DNA from: CAYVOV01 sp964453525
GTDB taxonomy: Bacteria > Chloroflexota > Dehalococcoidia > Dehalococcoidales > UBA2162
Assembly (NCBI GenBank): GCA_964453525.1
Contig: CAYVOV010000019.1
Span: 1-64,000, forward strand
Direction: 5' to 3'
Length of the DNA: 64,000 nt
Numbering within the stretch: the first letter of the stretch is position 1; every line of letters begins with the position of its first letter. Under the pieces are notes generated by a model. The model ran no database searches and was not told where the DNA came from. It saw only the letters and a program-made list of their open reading frames with translations. Shown here piece by piece: positions 35,471 to 43,803 of the stretch. The translations under genes and the position numbers were made by a program.

Positions 35471-36454
35471 ATGGTTACATGCCCTTATTGCGGACAAATA
35501 ACCAGTGGCAATTACTGCCAGTGGTGCAATTATCCATTAAGGAGACGTGGCCTAATAAGGCGCTGGAGAGATTCTGAAGCAATGAGAACTGCCAGAGAAA
35601 CAAAAATGTCAGCCTTAGCTGACGCAGCCAGGAAAGTTGCCGAAATAAAGGCAGCCAGGAGAACTGCTGGAACAACAAGAAGAACCTACGATTCGGAAAT
35701 AACCGAAATACCACCTGCCGAAGCCGAGGTGCCCGGAATTACTGCCAGGGCGAACACGGGAAACTTTGAGTCCAGGATAACCAAGGCAGTCGCCGAAGCA
35801 GAGGCAGCTAAAATTTCAGCAGAATCTGCCAGAATAGCCGCTGAAGTTGAAGCAGCCAGGAGGGTTGCTGAAGCCATCAGAGGTGCCTATGAAGCTAGAG
35901 AAGCCAGGAGAATTGCCGAAGCGGAGGCAGCCAGAATATCCACCGAAGCAGCAAGAATAGTCGTTAAGGCTCTGGCAGCCAGGACGGCTGCCGAAGCGGA
36001 AGCAGCCGAGAAAGCTGCTGAAGCCGAGAGGCTGGCAAAAATAGCCGCTGAAGCTGAAGAAGCCAGAAAAGCAGCCGAAGCCCGGTTAGCCAGAATAACA
36101 AAAGGAATCGAAATTGTCAAAAGAGGTTCCGGGGCTGAGCAGACAGTGAAAGCTGCTGAAGACCGGTCAGTACTAACATCTGGTGAAGTCGGGGAGTTTA
36201 CAAAAGAACAGGACAGGATTAAACCTGAGATAACAGCCAGGGGAGAAGAGGCCGCCGGTGAAATTGCTGCCGGAGGTTACACAGAAATTGTGGAACCAAT
36301 ACTGTCATTGGACGTCACCCCTCACCAGTTCAAAAGCATTGAGAAATATCTTGACATGATAGAGCGGATTACCGATGAACTGAAGACGCTTAAAATAGGA
36401 ACCGAAGAAGCAATAAAGAGACTGAGGAGAATTTCCGAGGAAGTGTCACTTTAA
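35471..36454 (+). CDS. Zinc-ribbon/Ala-Glu-rich coiled-coil protein 2
   Basis: 327 residues. The N-terminal ribbon has CPYC (4, 7) and CQWC (16, 19). Residues ~40-220 are a long charged helix of repeated AEAEAARxAAE type, as in TolA-like rods. The end (ELKTLKIGTEEAIKRLRR then ISEEVS) repeats the C-terminal motif of the preceding gene. No signal peptide or membrane helix is visible, so it is cytoplasmic. The ribosome site is weak (AAGGGA). The low-complexity middle makes homology searches unreliable. Confidence 0.65.
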   Translation: MVTCPYCGQITSGNYCQWCNYPLRRRGLIRRWRDSEAMRTARETKMSALADAARKVAEIKAARRTAGTTRRTYDSEITEIPPAEAEVPGITARANTGNFESRITKAVAEAEAAKISAESARIAAEVEAARRVAEAIRGAYEAREARRIAEAEAARISTEAARIVVKALAARTAAEAEAAEKAAEAERLAKIAAEAEEARKAAEARLARITKGIEIVKRGSGAEQTVKAAEDRSVLTSGEVGEFTKEQDRIKPEITARGEEAAGEIAAGGYTEIVEPILSLDVTPHQFKSIEKYLDMIERITDELKTLKIGTEEAIKRLRRISEEVSL

Positions 36455-36504
36455 ATCCCGACTCCGTGAACCAGCTATCACTTTAATAAATATCAACATA
36501 GATA

Positions 36505-37407
36505 CTACCCCCGCCCCCTGTCTTTATCAGGTCCGAGCCAGGTATATCTGGGCTCTGCTCCGAGGGCTATGAGATAGAAGGAGAACGGTTTTTCCACCTT
36601 TCTGGTTACCAGCGGGCAGTGTACCATTCCCCCGGGGACGGTGACTACAGTCGCTTTATTTATTACGTGCTTTTCCTGCTCCTTACCGAGGCATAACTCG
36701 AGTTCCGCCCCGAGATAGGTGAGGTCGTCGGTATTATGCCCAACGAAAACCAGACACTCATCATAAGGGTGCACATGCGGGTCGCGCCCCGGCTCCCAGT
36801 CGCCAAGACCGCTGTAAGAGCCCCAGGTAAAATTAAGCTCCATCCCTTCCAGACTTTCACCGCGTAACCAGGCGATGTAGTCGGCATTGGCTCCGCCGGG
36901 TCCCTTCCCGACCGGTAGCGGTTTTACCAGATGACTGTATTTCGTGCCGTCCGCTTTTTCCGCTTCTCCTTCCAGCTTCAGCCAATCGTTCTTGACCCTG
37001 GCACCCAGAGCGATATGGTAATGAGAATATGGTTTTTCCACGCTTTTAGCGATTAGCGGACAATGGATAAATCCCTTCGGGACAATAACCACTGAGGCTC
37101 TATCGATTATATGCTTCTCCTGCTCCACGCCCAGAGCTATCGCAAGTTCTGCGCCGAGGTAGGTGAGGTCGCTGGTATCATGCCCGACGAATACCAGACA
37201 CTCATCATAAGGATGCGTGTGAGCGCCGCCTCCGGGAGCCCACTCATGCCAGTTCCCCACCTCATCATATACTCCCCAGGCAAAATTCAGGTTCATTCCG
37301 TTCAGTTCGTCACCGTGCATCCAGACAAGCTGCTTGGCATTGGCTCCGCCGGGTCCTTTCCTGACCGGCAGCGGTTTTACCAGGTGGCCGTACCTTGTTT
37401 CTGCCAT
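36505..37407 (-). CDS. Tandem cupin-like protein
   Basis: About 300 residues made of two similar halves of roughly 150 residues. Each has HLVKPLPVxKGPGGANA, a metal-like HxHPYDECLVFVGH, YLGAEL, EQEKHxI and a late HCPL with Val/Pro turns. This is a cupin-type beta barrel duplicated in one chain. His, Glu and the late His could bind a metal. A one-domain relative is at 42606. The ATG at 37407 is used with AAAGGAG upstream. Enzymatic role unknown. Confidence 0.65.
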   Translation of the reverse strand: MAETRYGHLVKPLPVRKGPGGANAKQLVWMHGDELNGMNLNFAWGVYDEVGNWHEWAPGGGAHTHPYDECLVFVGHDTSDLTYLGAELAIALGVEQEKHIIDRASVVIVPKGFIHCPLIAKSVEKPYSHYHIALGARVKNDWLKLEGEAEKADGTKYSHLVKPLPVGKGPGGANADYIAWLRGESLEGMELNFTWGSYSGLGDWEPGRDPHVHPYDECLVFVGHNTDDLTYLGAELELCLGKEQEKHVINKATVVTVPGGMVHCPLVTRKVEKPFSFYLIALGAEPRYTWLGPDKDRGRG

Positions 37408-37577
37408 TTCAAGTATTCTCCTTTCCAAACGTCAGTCAATAAATTTCAGCTAAACTACGCCAGACTACTCGACGTATCAATGGACTCTATTATAGGAGTT
37501 GAACTCCCTTTAAACAATTATGTGTTTTATAAATTGCCATTAAAAACCTTATACTGTCAACGGAATACATCAGCTAT

Positions 37578-38207
37578 CTAAAACCTGTCTTTCAGATTTC
37601 TGCGGACCAGTACTCGATGCCAGCTACCGCCGGCAGTGCGCATCTCTCTTATTCTCGGCAGATAGCGGACCAGCAGTACCAGCAGCATTATAATTGAAAA
37701 AAGGACCAGTGCTCCTGAATGATATATCAGCCAGGCCACAAATGGAACACAGCACAAAGCCAGGCTGTAGCTAAAGGTAGGAAAACGCGTAACAAGTAAA
37801 ACGAATAAGAAAATACCGGTACCAAAAGGAAAAGCCAGAGGCATTAAAGAAGCAAAAACGCCGATACAAACCGCCCCTCCTTTACCACCTCGAAAACCTA
37901 GAAATACCGAGAAAATATGACCTATTACGGCAATACCTCCGGCTGCAAGCTGAATAATGAATGCTACGTCCAGCCAGCGAGCTAAAAGGATTGCCGCTAT
38001 CCCCTTGGCAATATCTATAATAAGGACCAGGATACCGTAGGCAATGCCCAAACTGTAAACTACATTCATCGCCCCCATATTCCGCGTTCCCACTTTACGT
38101 ATGTCTATCCCCCTTCTGAAACGACCGACAATATAGGCAGTAGGAAATGAGCCGAGGATATAGGCACCGGCTAAGGTGATGACAACACTAACGATATCAC
38201 TACTCAT
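37578..38207 (-). CDS. plsY: Glycerol-3-phosphate acyltransferase PlsY
   Basis: 209 residues with about five to seven membrane helices. PlsY motifs are visible: GSFPTAYIVGR near the start, VGTRNMGAMNV (a variant of the SGNxGATN motif) and GHIFSVFLGFRGGKGGA. It transfers an acyl group from acyl-phosphate to glycerol-3-phosphate at the membrane, the first step of phospholipid synthesis. The altered second motif suggests a divergent member. Confidence 0.8.
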   Translation of the reverse strand: MSSDIVSVVITLAGAYILGSFPTAYIVGRFRRGIDIRKVGTRNMGAMNVVYSLGIAYGILVLIIDIAKGIAAILLARWLDVAFIIQLAAGGIAVIGHIFSVFLGFRGGKGGAVCIGVFASLMPLAFPFGTGIFLFVLLVTRFPTFSYSLALCCVPFVAWLIYHSGALVLFSIIMLLVLLVRYLPRIREMRTAGGSWHRVLVRRNLKDRF

Positions 38208-38254
38208 GATTAATCATTATACAATATGGAACTGATGAAGTATTAAATAAGGGT

Positions 38255-38390
38255 TCCGTTTGCATTTGGCTGTTTTTCTTTACCTCACCCCTTCCCCCTC
38301 AAACAATAATATAATATTGACAATAAACGGGTACTGTTTGAGGGGGATAAAGGGGGTGACAAATTTATACCAACCAAAACCGAATATTAC
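38255..38390. repeat. Palindromic MITE-like repeat, intact copy
   Basis: CACCCCTTCCCCCTCAAACA pairs with TGTTTGAGGGGG plus GGGGGTG, giving a long imperfect hairpin. The whole unit from GTTTGCATTTGG to ATACCAACCAA recurs at 46161-46410 with an internal insertion. It is non-coding and looks like a miniature mobile repeat. Confidence 0.7.
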
Positions 38391-38482
38391 CTAAATAAGA
38401 AATAACTTGAAACTGGCCAGTGGGCATAGTATAATCGCTAACATTATTTTGCGGATAACCCAGGAATTACTGGAGCGTAGCA

Positions 38483-39373
38483 ATGTATAAGACCATATCA
38501 TTCAAGAGTAAAGGATTGAATTGCAGTGCCTTTCTTTATACACCGGAAAAACCGGGAACACAGACAGAGCTACCGGCTATTGTAATGGCCCATGGACTTT
38601 CAGGGGTAAAAGAACAGGCATTACCGCATGTCGCCGAGAGATTTGCCGACGCCGGTTTTGCGACATTATTATTTGACTATCGCTTCCTCGGAGATAGTGA
38701 AGGCGAACCGCGTAACCAGGTATTCCCACTCGAGATGGTAGAAGACTACCGTAATGCTATTACCTGGATTTCTGAATTACCGGAAGTTAATCCGCGACAG
38801 ATTGGTATCTGGGGTACTTCTCTAAGCGGCAGCCTTGTTCTATACACAGGCACGTTTGACAAGCGGGTTAAGGCTGTGGTCGCCCAGGTCCCGGCACTCT
38901 TTAATCCGGCACTCCGCTACACTAGAAGCCCGGGGAAGTGGGACACCGATGGTGATACCATATTGCAGGACCGAATTGAGCGTTACAGAACCGGGACCGT
39001 GAACTATGTAAATATCGTAGCTCAATCGGGACAACCCTGTGTATTGCCCGGTAAAGAAGCTTACGATTTTTTCATGTCAACACGGGCAACAGCGCCGAAT
39101 TGGCGCAATCGGATGACAACCGAGTCAATAGAAAAAATGCGAGAATTTGATGCGGTAAGTTCCGCCCATCTTCTCTCACCGACACCGATAATGTTTATCC
39201 CTGCTGAAAATGACGGATTGGTCTCTCCTGACGCCCTCAATCTGGTTTACGAGAAGATATCAGAACCAAAAGCAATAGCCTCATTGCCCATAACTCACTT
39301 TGAAATTTACCATGAGCCCTGGTTGTCAAATGCCGCTGATTTAGCTATTGACTGGTACAGGAAATACCTTTAA
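38483..39373 (+). CDS. Alpha/beta hydrolase (DLH/S9-like)
   Basis: 296 residues. The nucleophile elbow is GIWGTSLSG, preceded by VMAHGLSGVKEQ; an acidic residue lies near PAENDGLVSP and the catalytic His in THFEIYHEPW. The fold resembles dienelactone hydrolase or small peptidase/esterase relatives. GGAGCG precedes the ATG weakly. It stands alone between the repeat and the chagasin-like gene. Substrate unknown. Confidence 0.8.
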   Translation: MYKTISFKSKGLNCSAFLYTPEKPGTQTELPAIVMAHGLSGVKEQALPHVAERFADAGFATLLFDYRFLGDSEGEPRNQVFPLEMVEDYRNAITWISELPEVNPRQIGIWGTSLSGSLVLYTGTFDKRVKAVVAQVPALFNPALRYTRSPGKWDTDGDTILQDRIERYRTGTVNYVNIVAQSGQPCVLPGKEAYDFFMSTRATAPNWRNRMTTESIEKMREFDAVSSAHLLSPTPIMFIPAENDGLVSPDALNLVYEKISEPKAIASLPITHFEIYHEPWLSNAADLAIDWYRKYL

Positions 39374-39471
39374 AAATTGAGCCAGCTTCACCAACTGGTT
39401 CTGCTATTATACCGGCGGAAGGGGAAAGCCGAACTCTTCTTGAATACATATTCGATTTTATTCGATTAAAC

Positions 39472-39903
39472 CTACTTAACTATTACCGTTAATGTGTACG
39501 TCCATTCTGCCTTCCACACGTCACCTTCCCACCGCGGGCTGTATTCCATTCGTAGTTCGGTTGTCCCGTTTTCGACCGCTTCAAAAGTCCAGACTTCCAT
39601 GCCGGAGGTTCCGGAGAAGTCCTCCTCAGGTTCCATGAAGCTATGTTCTTCTTCTCTTAACACATTCCCTTCGGTTGTTTCATAGTCCCATTTATAACCT
39701 GTTGCCGGGTCTGAGCATAGCTCCATTCTGATTTTGTCACCGACTTCTACTTCCAACTCACCACTACGGTGATTGCTTTCGCAAAACTCATCGTAGGAAA
39801 TCTCAACATTATGATCATAATGCTCATAAGAGGTTACAGTACATGATGACAATAACATTGCGGCGCCAAATACCGTGAATGTCAGTAAGATTCTCGGGCC
39901 CAT
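39472..39903 (-). CDS. Chagasin-type (I42) protease inhibitor lipoprotein
   Basis: About 143 residues. A lipoprotein signal ends LLSSC. The body has the three chagasin loops: DPATGYKW (for NPTTGYxW), GTSGMEVWTF (GxxGxxxW) and SPRWEGD (the RPW-like loop). Chagasin family proteins block papain-type cysteine proteases, so this should be a surface inhibitor. The ATG at 39903 is preferred over a GTG at 39912, with AGGTGGGAG upstream. Confidence 0.8.
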   Translation of the reverse strand: MGPRILLTFTVFGAAMLLSSCTVTSYEHYDHNVEISYDEFCESNHRSGELEVEVGDKIRMELCSDPATGYKWDYETTEGNVLREEEHSFMEPEEDFSGTSGMEVWTFEAVENGTTELRMEYSPRWEGDVWKAEWTYTLTVIVK

Positions 39904-40163
39904 TACTCCCACCTTTGGCCTGCCTCCATAATGAAAACTACTTTTAAGTCAGGATTACCGGACGGCAGGCCTTGTGCAGATGATTATATGTCCAATTTTA
40001 GATAAAAACAATAGGAAGGAGTATGACTACTCTCCGAGAGATTAACCAAAATTGCCTCAATAGTGTCCCTTATGTAGACCGGAATATACCCATAAGATAG
40101 TGAATTATTCGTTTCCCTTTGATATAATTAATACCAAAATTAAGTGGGTTGCGGAGGCGGATT

Positions 40164-40436
40164 ATGGTAAAAAGACTTGCAATATGTGAAAGCGTTATCA
40201 GCGGTAACACATTCATTACGGCACATGATTTCAGGATACGCCTGGCGAGAGTAAAAATTCCTCCCGTACGCACAGTAAATGGGACAAAGGCAAAAATGCT
40301 GCTGGAAGCTTTTATCTCAGGTAATGTCATCGATTATGAAGTAACCTCTGAAGATAATGCTGGAAACAGTCTGGCTGAAGTCTGGGTACGTAATAAAAAC
40401 ATAAATGACGCTATGATTTCGGCCGGGTTTAAATAA
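40164..40436 (+). CDS. SNase-like small protein, likely non-catalytic
   Basis: 90 residues from an ATG with GGAGG upstream. The pattern (FRIRLARVKIPPVRT, then GTKAKMLLEAFISGNVIDYEV, AEVWVRNKNINDAMISAGF) follows the staphylococcal-nuclease fold. The catalytic Arg-Asp-Glu set of true nucleases is not recognisable. It may be a nucleic-acid or ligand-binding descendant. Confidence 0.55.
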   Translation: MVKRLAICESVISGNTFITAHDFRIRLARVKIPPVRTVNGTKAKMLLEAFISGNVIDYEVTSEDNAGNSLAEVWVRNKNINDAMISAGFK

Positions 40437-40549
40437 CTATAGCGATATTCTAGCATTTACTCCGCGGTAAAAATTACTGTGAAGCCTTTTACCTCCGTTT
40501 TCTCCTGATAGTATGACCGGCATTCGTTTTCCTGTGTTATGGATATATT

Positions 40550-40585
40550 ATCACTGGACAGACATCAGGATGTCTGTCCAGTGAT
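40550..40585. terminator. Perfect 16 bp hairpin between convergent genes
   Basis: ATCACTGGACAGACAT and ATGTCTGTCCAGTGAT flank the loop CAGG. It sits between the SNase-like and enolase-superfamily genes, which converge, so it probably ends both transcripts. T-runs are weak. Confidence 0.7.
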
Positions 40586-40661
40586 GCGTACGGCTATTTT
40601 ATTACATTTAACTTTTATATTCAGGTTTCTTGGAATTTAAACGCCTGGTTTTCTGTATTTA

Positions 40662-41852
40662 TCAGGCTACTGCAACCACCTGCGGCTTCTCTCCTATGGT
40701 GACAATACTTTTCCCCTCGGTTATGTACTTGGGCAGGGCCTTTTCGTCTAGCTCCAGTCCGATTCCGGGACCCTCAGGCGGATAGAAGTAACCGTCCTTG
40801 TACTTCATGGGATTGTTGATGAGGTCAACATCGTTCGGTTTGGTTGTATCGAACGTGTTATACATAAGCACGGGGAAGAAATTGGCCTGCGCTTGCTTGC
40901 CATACTCGGCATCCGAGCAAAGCCAGTGTGCCTGGGCTGCTGCCTCCCAGGGCCCGTTCATGGCGCCACAATATATCCCCAGATTGGACGCCTTAGCAAT
41001 GGCTCCCCACTTCAATCCTTCTGAGATTCCGCCTGCTGACGCCAGCTTGGTACCTACGATATCGGCAGCGTTCTTCTTGATAATCTCCATCAGGCCGGGA
41101 ATAAGTACGCTGGACTCATGGGAGCATATCGGTGTCTTCAGAGCGTTACGCAGCGCTGCTAACCCATCAATATCCGAGGTCGCCAACGGCTGCTCAAACT
41201 TATACAGGTTGCAATCCTCCACCGCTCGACCGAACAGCAGCGCCGTATAGTAGTCCAGACTGGCATTGGCATCAAAAGCCACCTCAGCTCTATCGCCAAT
41301 TGTTTTGCTGATCGCCTTTACGTTGCGTATATCAGCCTCTACCGAGTGGACTCCTCCGGCAAATCCTGACGACTTTATTCCAATGCTGGTTACACCGGCA
41401 GCTACCGCTCTTTCCGCTTCTTCAACTGCTATTTTTACACCTTCCGGCGAACTATCGGTGTGAATAAAGAAGTCGAAACGTATCTTTTCATTAGCCTTAC
41501 CCCCCAGAAGCTGGTAGAGAGGCTGGTTATACGCTTTGCCCGCCAGGTCCCACAGAGCAAAGTCTATGGTTGTAACCGCGGCAGGGTACGAAACACCCCA
41601 CACAGAGTGGATTGACCTGCCAACCTTGGACATAATTATCCCTATATCCAGCGGGTTGGCACCGATGAGGAACGTCTCCCAGGACTTAACCATCACGATA
41701 ACGGCGTCCTGGTTCACACCACCGGCATCAGCCATTCCGGTGATACCTTCATCAGTGTGCAACTTTACCAGCACTACGTTAGAGGCTCTACCTTCGCCTC
41801 GCATTGGACTGGGCACGCTAAGAGGTATACATTCTACTTGGGTAATTTTCAT
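40662..41852 (-). CDS. Enolase-superfamily enzyme (mandelate racemase/muconate lactonizing type)
   Basis: 396 residues. The N-terminal capping domain is followed by the barrel with GIKSSG (candidate catalytic Lys), metal ligands in FDANAS (Asp) and FEQPL (Glu), a third acidic or His region at CSHESS, and ASAGGISEGLKWG. It abstracts a proton next to a carboxylate using Mg2+. The exact substrate, for example a sugar acid or muconate-like acid, cannot be read. GGAGG lies close upstream of the ATG. Confidence 0.85.
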   Translation of the reverse strand: MKITQVECIPLSVPSPMRGEGRASNVVLVKLHTDEGITGMADAGGVNQDAVIVMVKSWETFLIGANPLDIGIIMSKVGRSIHSVWGVSYPAAVTTIDFALWDLAGKAYNQPLYQLLGGKANEKIRFDFFIHTDSSPEGVKIAVEEAERAVAAGVTSIGIKSSGFAGGVHSVEADIRNVKAISKTIGDRAEVAFDANASLDYYTALLFGRAVEDCNLYKFEQPLATSDIDGLAALRNALKTPICSHESSVLIPGLMEIIKKNAADIVGTKLASAGGISEGLKWGAIAKASNLGIYCGAMNGPWEAAAQAHWLCSDAEYGKQAQANFFPVLMYNTFDTTKPNDVDLINNPMKYKDGYFYPPEGPGIGLELDEKALPKYITEGKSIVTIGEKPQVVAVA

Positions 41853-42243
41853 TCGTCAACTCCTCCTTTTTTCTAATCGGTCACTACATTCGGTCCGGCT
41901 CGCTTGTGAATCAGATTACGTTTAATAACTATTATTCCAGCCCCCATCTGTGCGGAAGATTATATAATAAATAGTCAAGATAAACAATAGAGAAAGTCGA
42001 ACTCCCCCTTAATACACACTGTCTTTTATCTTATTGATAACCCGGTTACCTGCATGAGCTTTTTAATCAGCATTATTGCTGGTTTTTTAGCAAGCCATGG
42101 CGAATTTGGCACTAAATCGGCACCTGTTTTGGTACTTTTGGCACCAATATTATGACTTTTAAATGTTATAAATAAGACGCAATAGTGAGATTCACTAATA
42201 TTAACCTGGCTGAAATTCGCATAATATAAAAAGAGGGGGAGGA
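41853..42243. other. Intergenic region with GGCAC-rich motif
   Basis: About 390 bases. Near 42108 there is GGCACTAAATCGGCAC, then GGTACTTT and ATATTATG. The same string of motifs lies upstream of the zinc-ribbon protein at 35471. It may be a shared promoter for the HesB-like gene. Nothing else is seen. Confidence 0.4.
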
Positions 42244-42516
42244 ATGATAAGTGTTACTGAACGTGCCAAGCACGAATTACGAAAGCTGTTATCCGAAAAT
42301 GTAGACATTGTTGAAGCGCGTCTACGCCTTCTTGACAGGGGTGGAGGAGTACTGGGTATTGGAGTAGATATTGAAATGCCGGGAGATTACGTTGTAGAGT
42401 GCGAAGACAAGAGAGTACTGGTAATTGAACCAAGGCTCGCTTCCAATCTGGATAATATTACTCTTGATGTTGACGTAACTCCAGAAGGCACTGAACTGGT
42501 ATTAGATTACGCATGA
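42244..42516 (+). CDS. HesB/IscA-fold protein lacking cluster cysteines, copy 2
   Basis: 90 residues, nearly the same as the protein at 23785: the same MISVTERAKHELRKLL start and GVLGIGVDIEMPGDYVVEC core. Again there is no C-terminal CxC. GGGGGAGGA precedes the ATG. Two such cysteine-poor copies kept in one genome suggest a real, non-cluster role. Confidence 0.7.
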   Translation: MISVTERAKHELRKLLSENVDIVEARLRLLDRGGGVLGIGVDIEMPGDYVVECEDKRVLVIEPRLASNLDNITLDVDVTPEGTELVLDYA

Positions 42517-42605
42517 TAACAGAGAGGGAGAGACAAGCTCCCCCTGAAACAATGCTGCATTTCTCTCCTGACTCTACTTATTCAGGATTCGGTCACAACT
42601 CCGCG

Positions 42606-43103
42606 CTAACTTTCAGGCTGAGGTTTGTCCTCTTTTTTACTCGGTTTAATTTCAGCTATTTCTGGCGGATTTAATAAAATATCTTTTCTCGCACTTTCCA
42701 GGCTGCTGGTATATCCCCCGGTCGTTGAGACCTCCAGGAATACGAAAGGTTTGGTGATTTTCTTCACTTTCAGAGGACAGTGCTTTAAGCCCGGCGGTAT
42801 AGAGACAACAGTAGCGGTGGTTATGATATGTTCTTCCTGTTCATCACCCAGACAGATGCTGATTTCCGCTCCTAGATCGTTTATATCTTCCGGGTTTCCG
42901 CCGATGAAGCAAAGCAATTCATGGAAATCATGTGAGTGGGCTTCCGGTACATGATAGTTCGTACTAATGCAATGGTAACCAAGAGTGGTACCTGACCCGT
43001 ACTCATCGTGGTGAGCAAATATCGACGTGCCCGTCATTCCCGGTTCTGTGTCCTTATAAAAAGGCCCTCTAATCACATTTCTCCAGTATTTCTTCTTTTC
43101 CAT
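42606..43103 (-). CDS. Single-domain cupin-like protein
   Basis: About 165 residues from an ATG with GAGGGAGG upstream. Landmarks HSHDFHELLCFIGGN, LGAEISICLGDEQEEHI and LKHCPLKV match one half of the tandem cupin at 36505. A lysine-rich tail (KPSKKEDKPQ) is added. Likely a metal-binding cupin; function unknown. Confidence 0.6.
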   Translation of the reverse strand: MEKKKYWRNVIRGPFYKDTEPGMTGTSIFAHHDEYGSGTTLGYHCISTNYHVPEAHSHDFHELLCFIGGNPEDINDLGAEISICLGDEQEEHIITTATVVSIPPGLKHCPLKVKKITKPFVFLEVSTTGGYTSSLESARKDILLNPPEIAEIKPSKKEDKPQPES

Positions 43104-43258
43104 ATATAACTTCCTCCCTCTGTTATAGTTATTAACTGACATTATAATATTCAGGTATTCTACTTTCCAACTGCTTTTGTGTGGACAATTATATGTCAAA
43201 TAAAAAAGGAAAACAACAGGGAGAGCCGAACTCTCCCGGAAACAATACTTTGTTTTGT

Positions 43259-43790
43259 TTAGTACTTTGAAGCTCCTATCTCCTCCATCTTGCCGGTTAC
43301 CATATAGACAACTCTTTCGCAGATATTGGTCACTCTATCTGCGCTACGTTCCAGGTTATGGGCCACCCAGATGAGCCGGGTGGCACGGGTGATTGTCCTG
43401 GGGTCTTCAGCCATAAAAGTGAGTAATTCTCTGAATACCTGATCATAAAGGTTGTCAACTTCATCGTCTTCCGCAGCGATGTTCCGGGCGACCTCAGCGT
43501 CATGTTTAACAAATGTGTCCAGACTCCGGTGCAGCATGTCCACCGTCTTATCTGCCATGCGGGGGACATCAATTAGCGGTTTTAAGGGTGGTTCGTCTCC
43601 TATCATCAGCACAATCTTGACGATACCTTCGGCGTGGTCACCGATACGCTCCACCTCACTGATAATATTTAAGACAGCTCGTTAATAATTGAATAGCAGA
43701 AGCGACCATTTTGAGCCTGAACGCTTGCCCCAGTATCGAACATAGTTTTGTATCTTTGATATCAATATATTTAATTACGCAGTCTAGTAA
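43259..43790 (-). pseudogene. PhoU-like fragment with N-terminal remnant in another frame
   Basis: The clear part (43259-43654, 131 residues) has VERIGDHAEGIVKIVL and later HNLERSADRVTNICERVVYM, the two halves' signature helices of PhoU. Full PhoU is about 220 residues; here the first half is missing in this frame, with a stop just before. The sequence upstream, up to about 43790 and in a different frame, has FRLKMVASAIQLL, which resembles the lost helix. A frameshift or small rearrangement most likely broke the gene. No phosphate transporter genes are nearby. Confidence 0.65.
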
Positions 43791-43803
43791 CTTACATATC
43801 GAT

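Noticed and set aside
35236..35577. 113-codon plus frame between the zinc-ribbon genes
   Set aside because: It overlaps the start of the second ribbon protein in another frame, has no ribosome site and an improbable composition.
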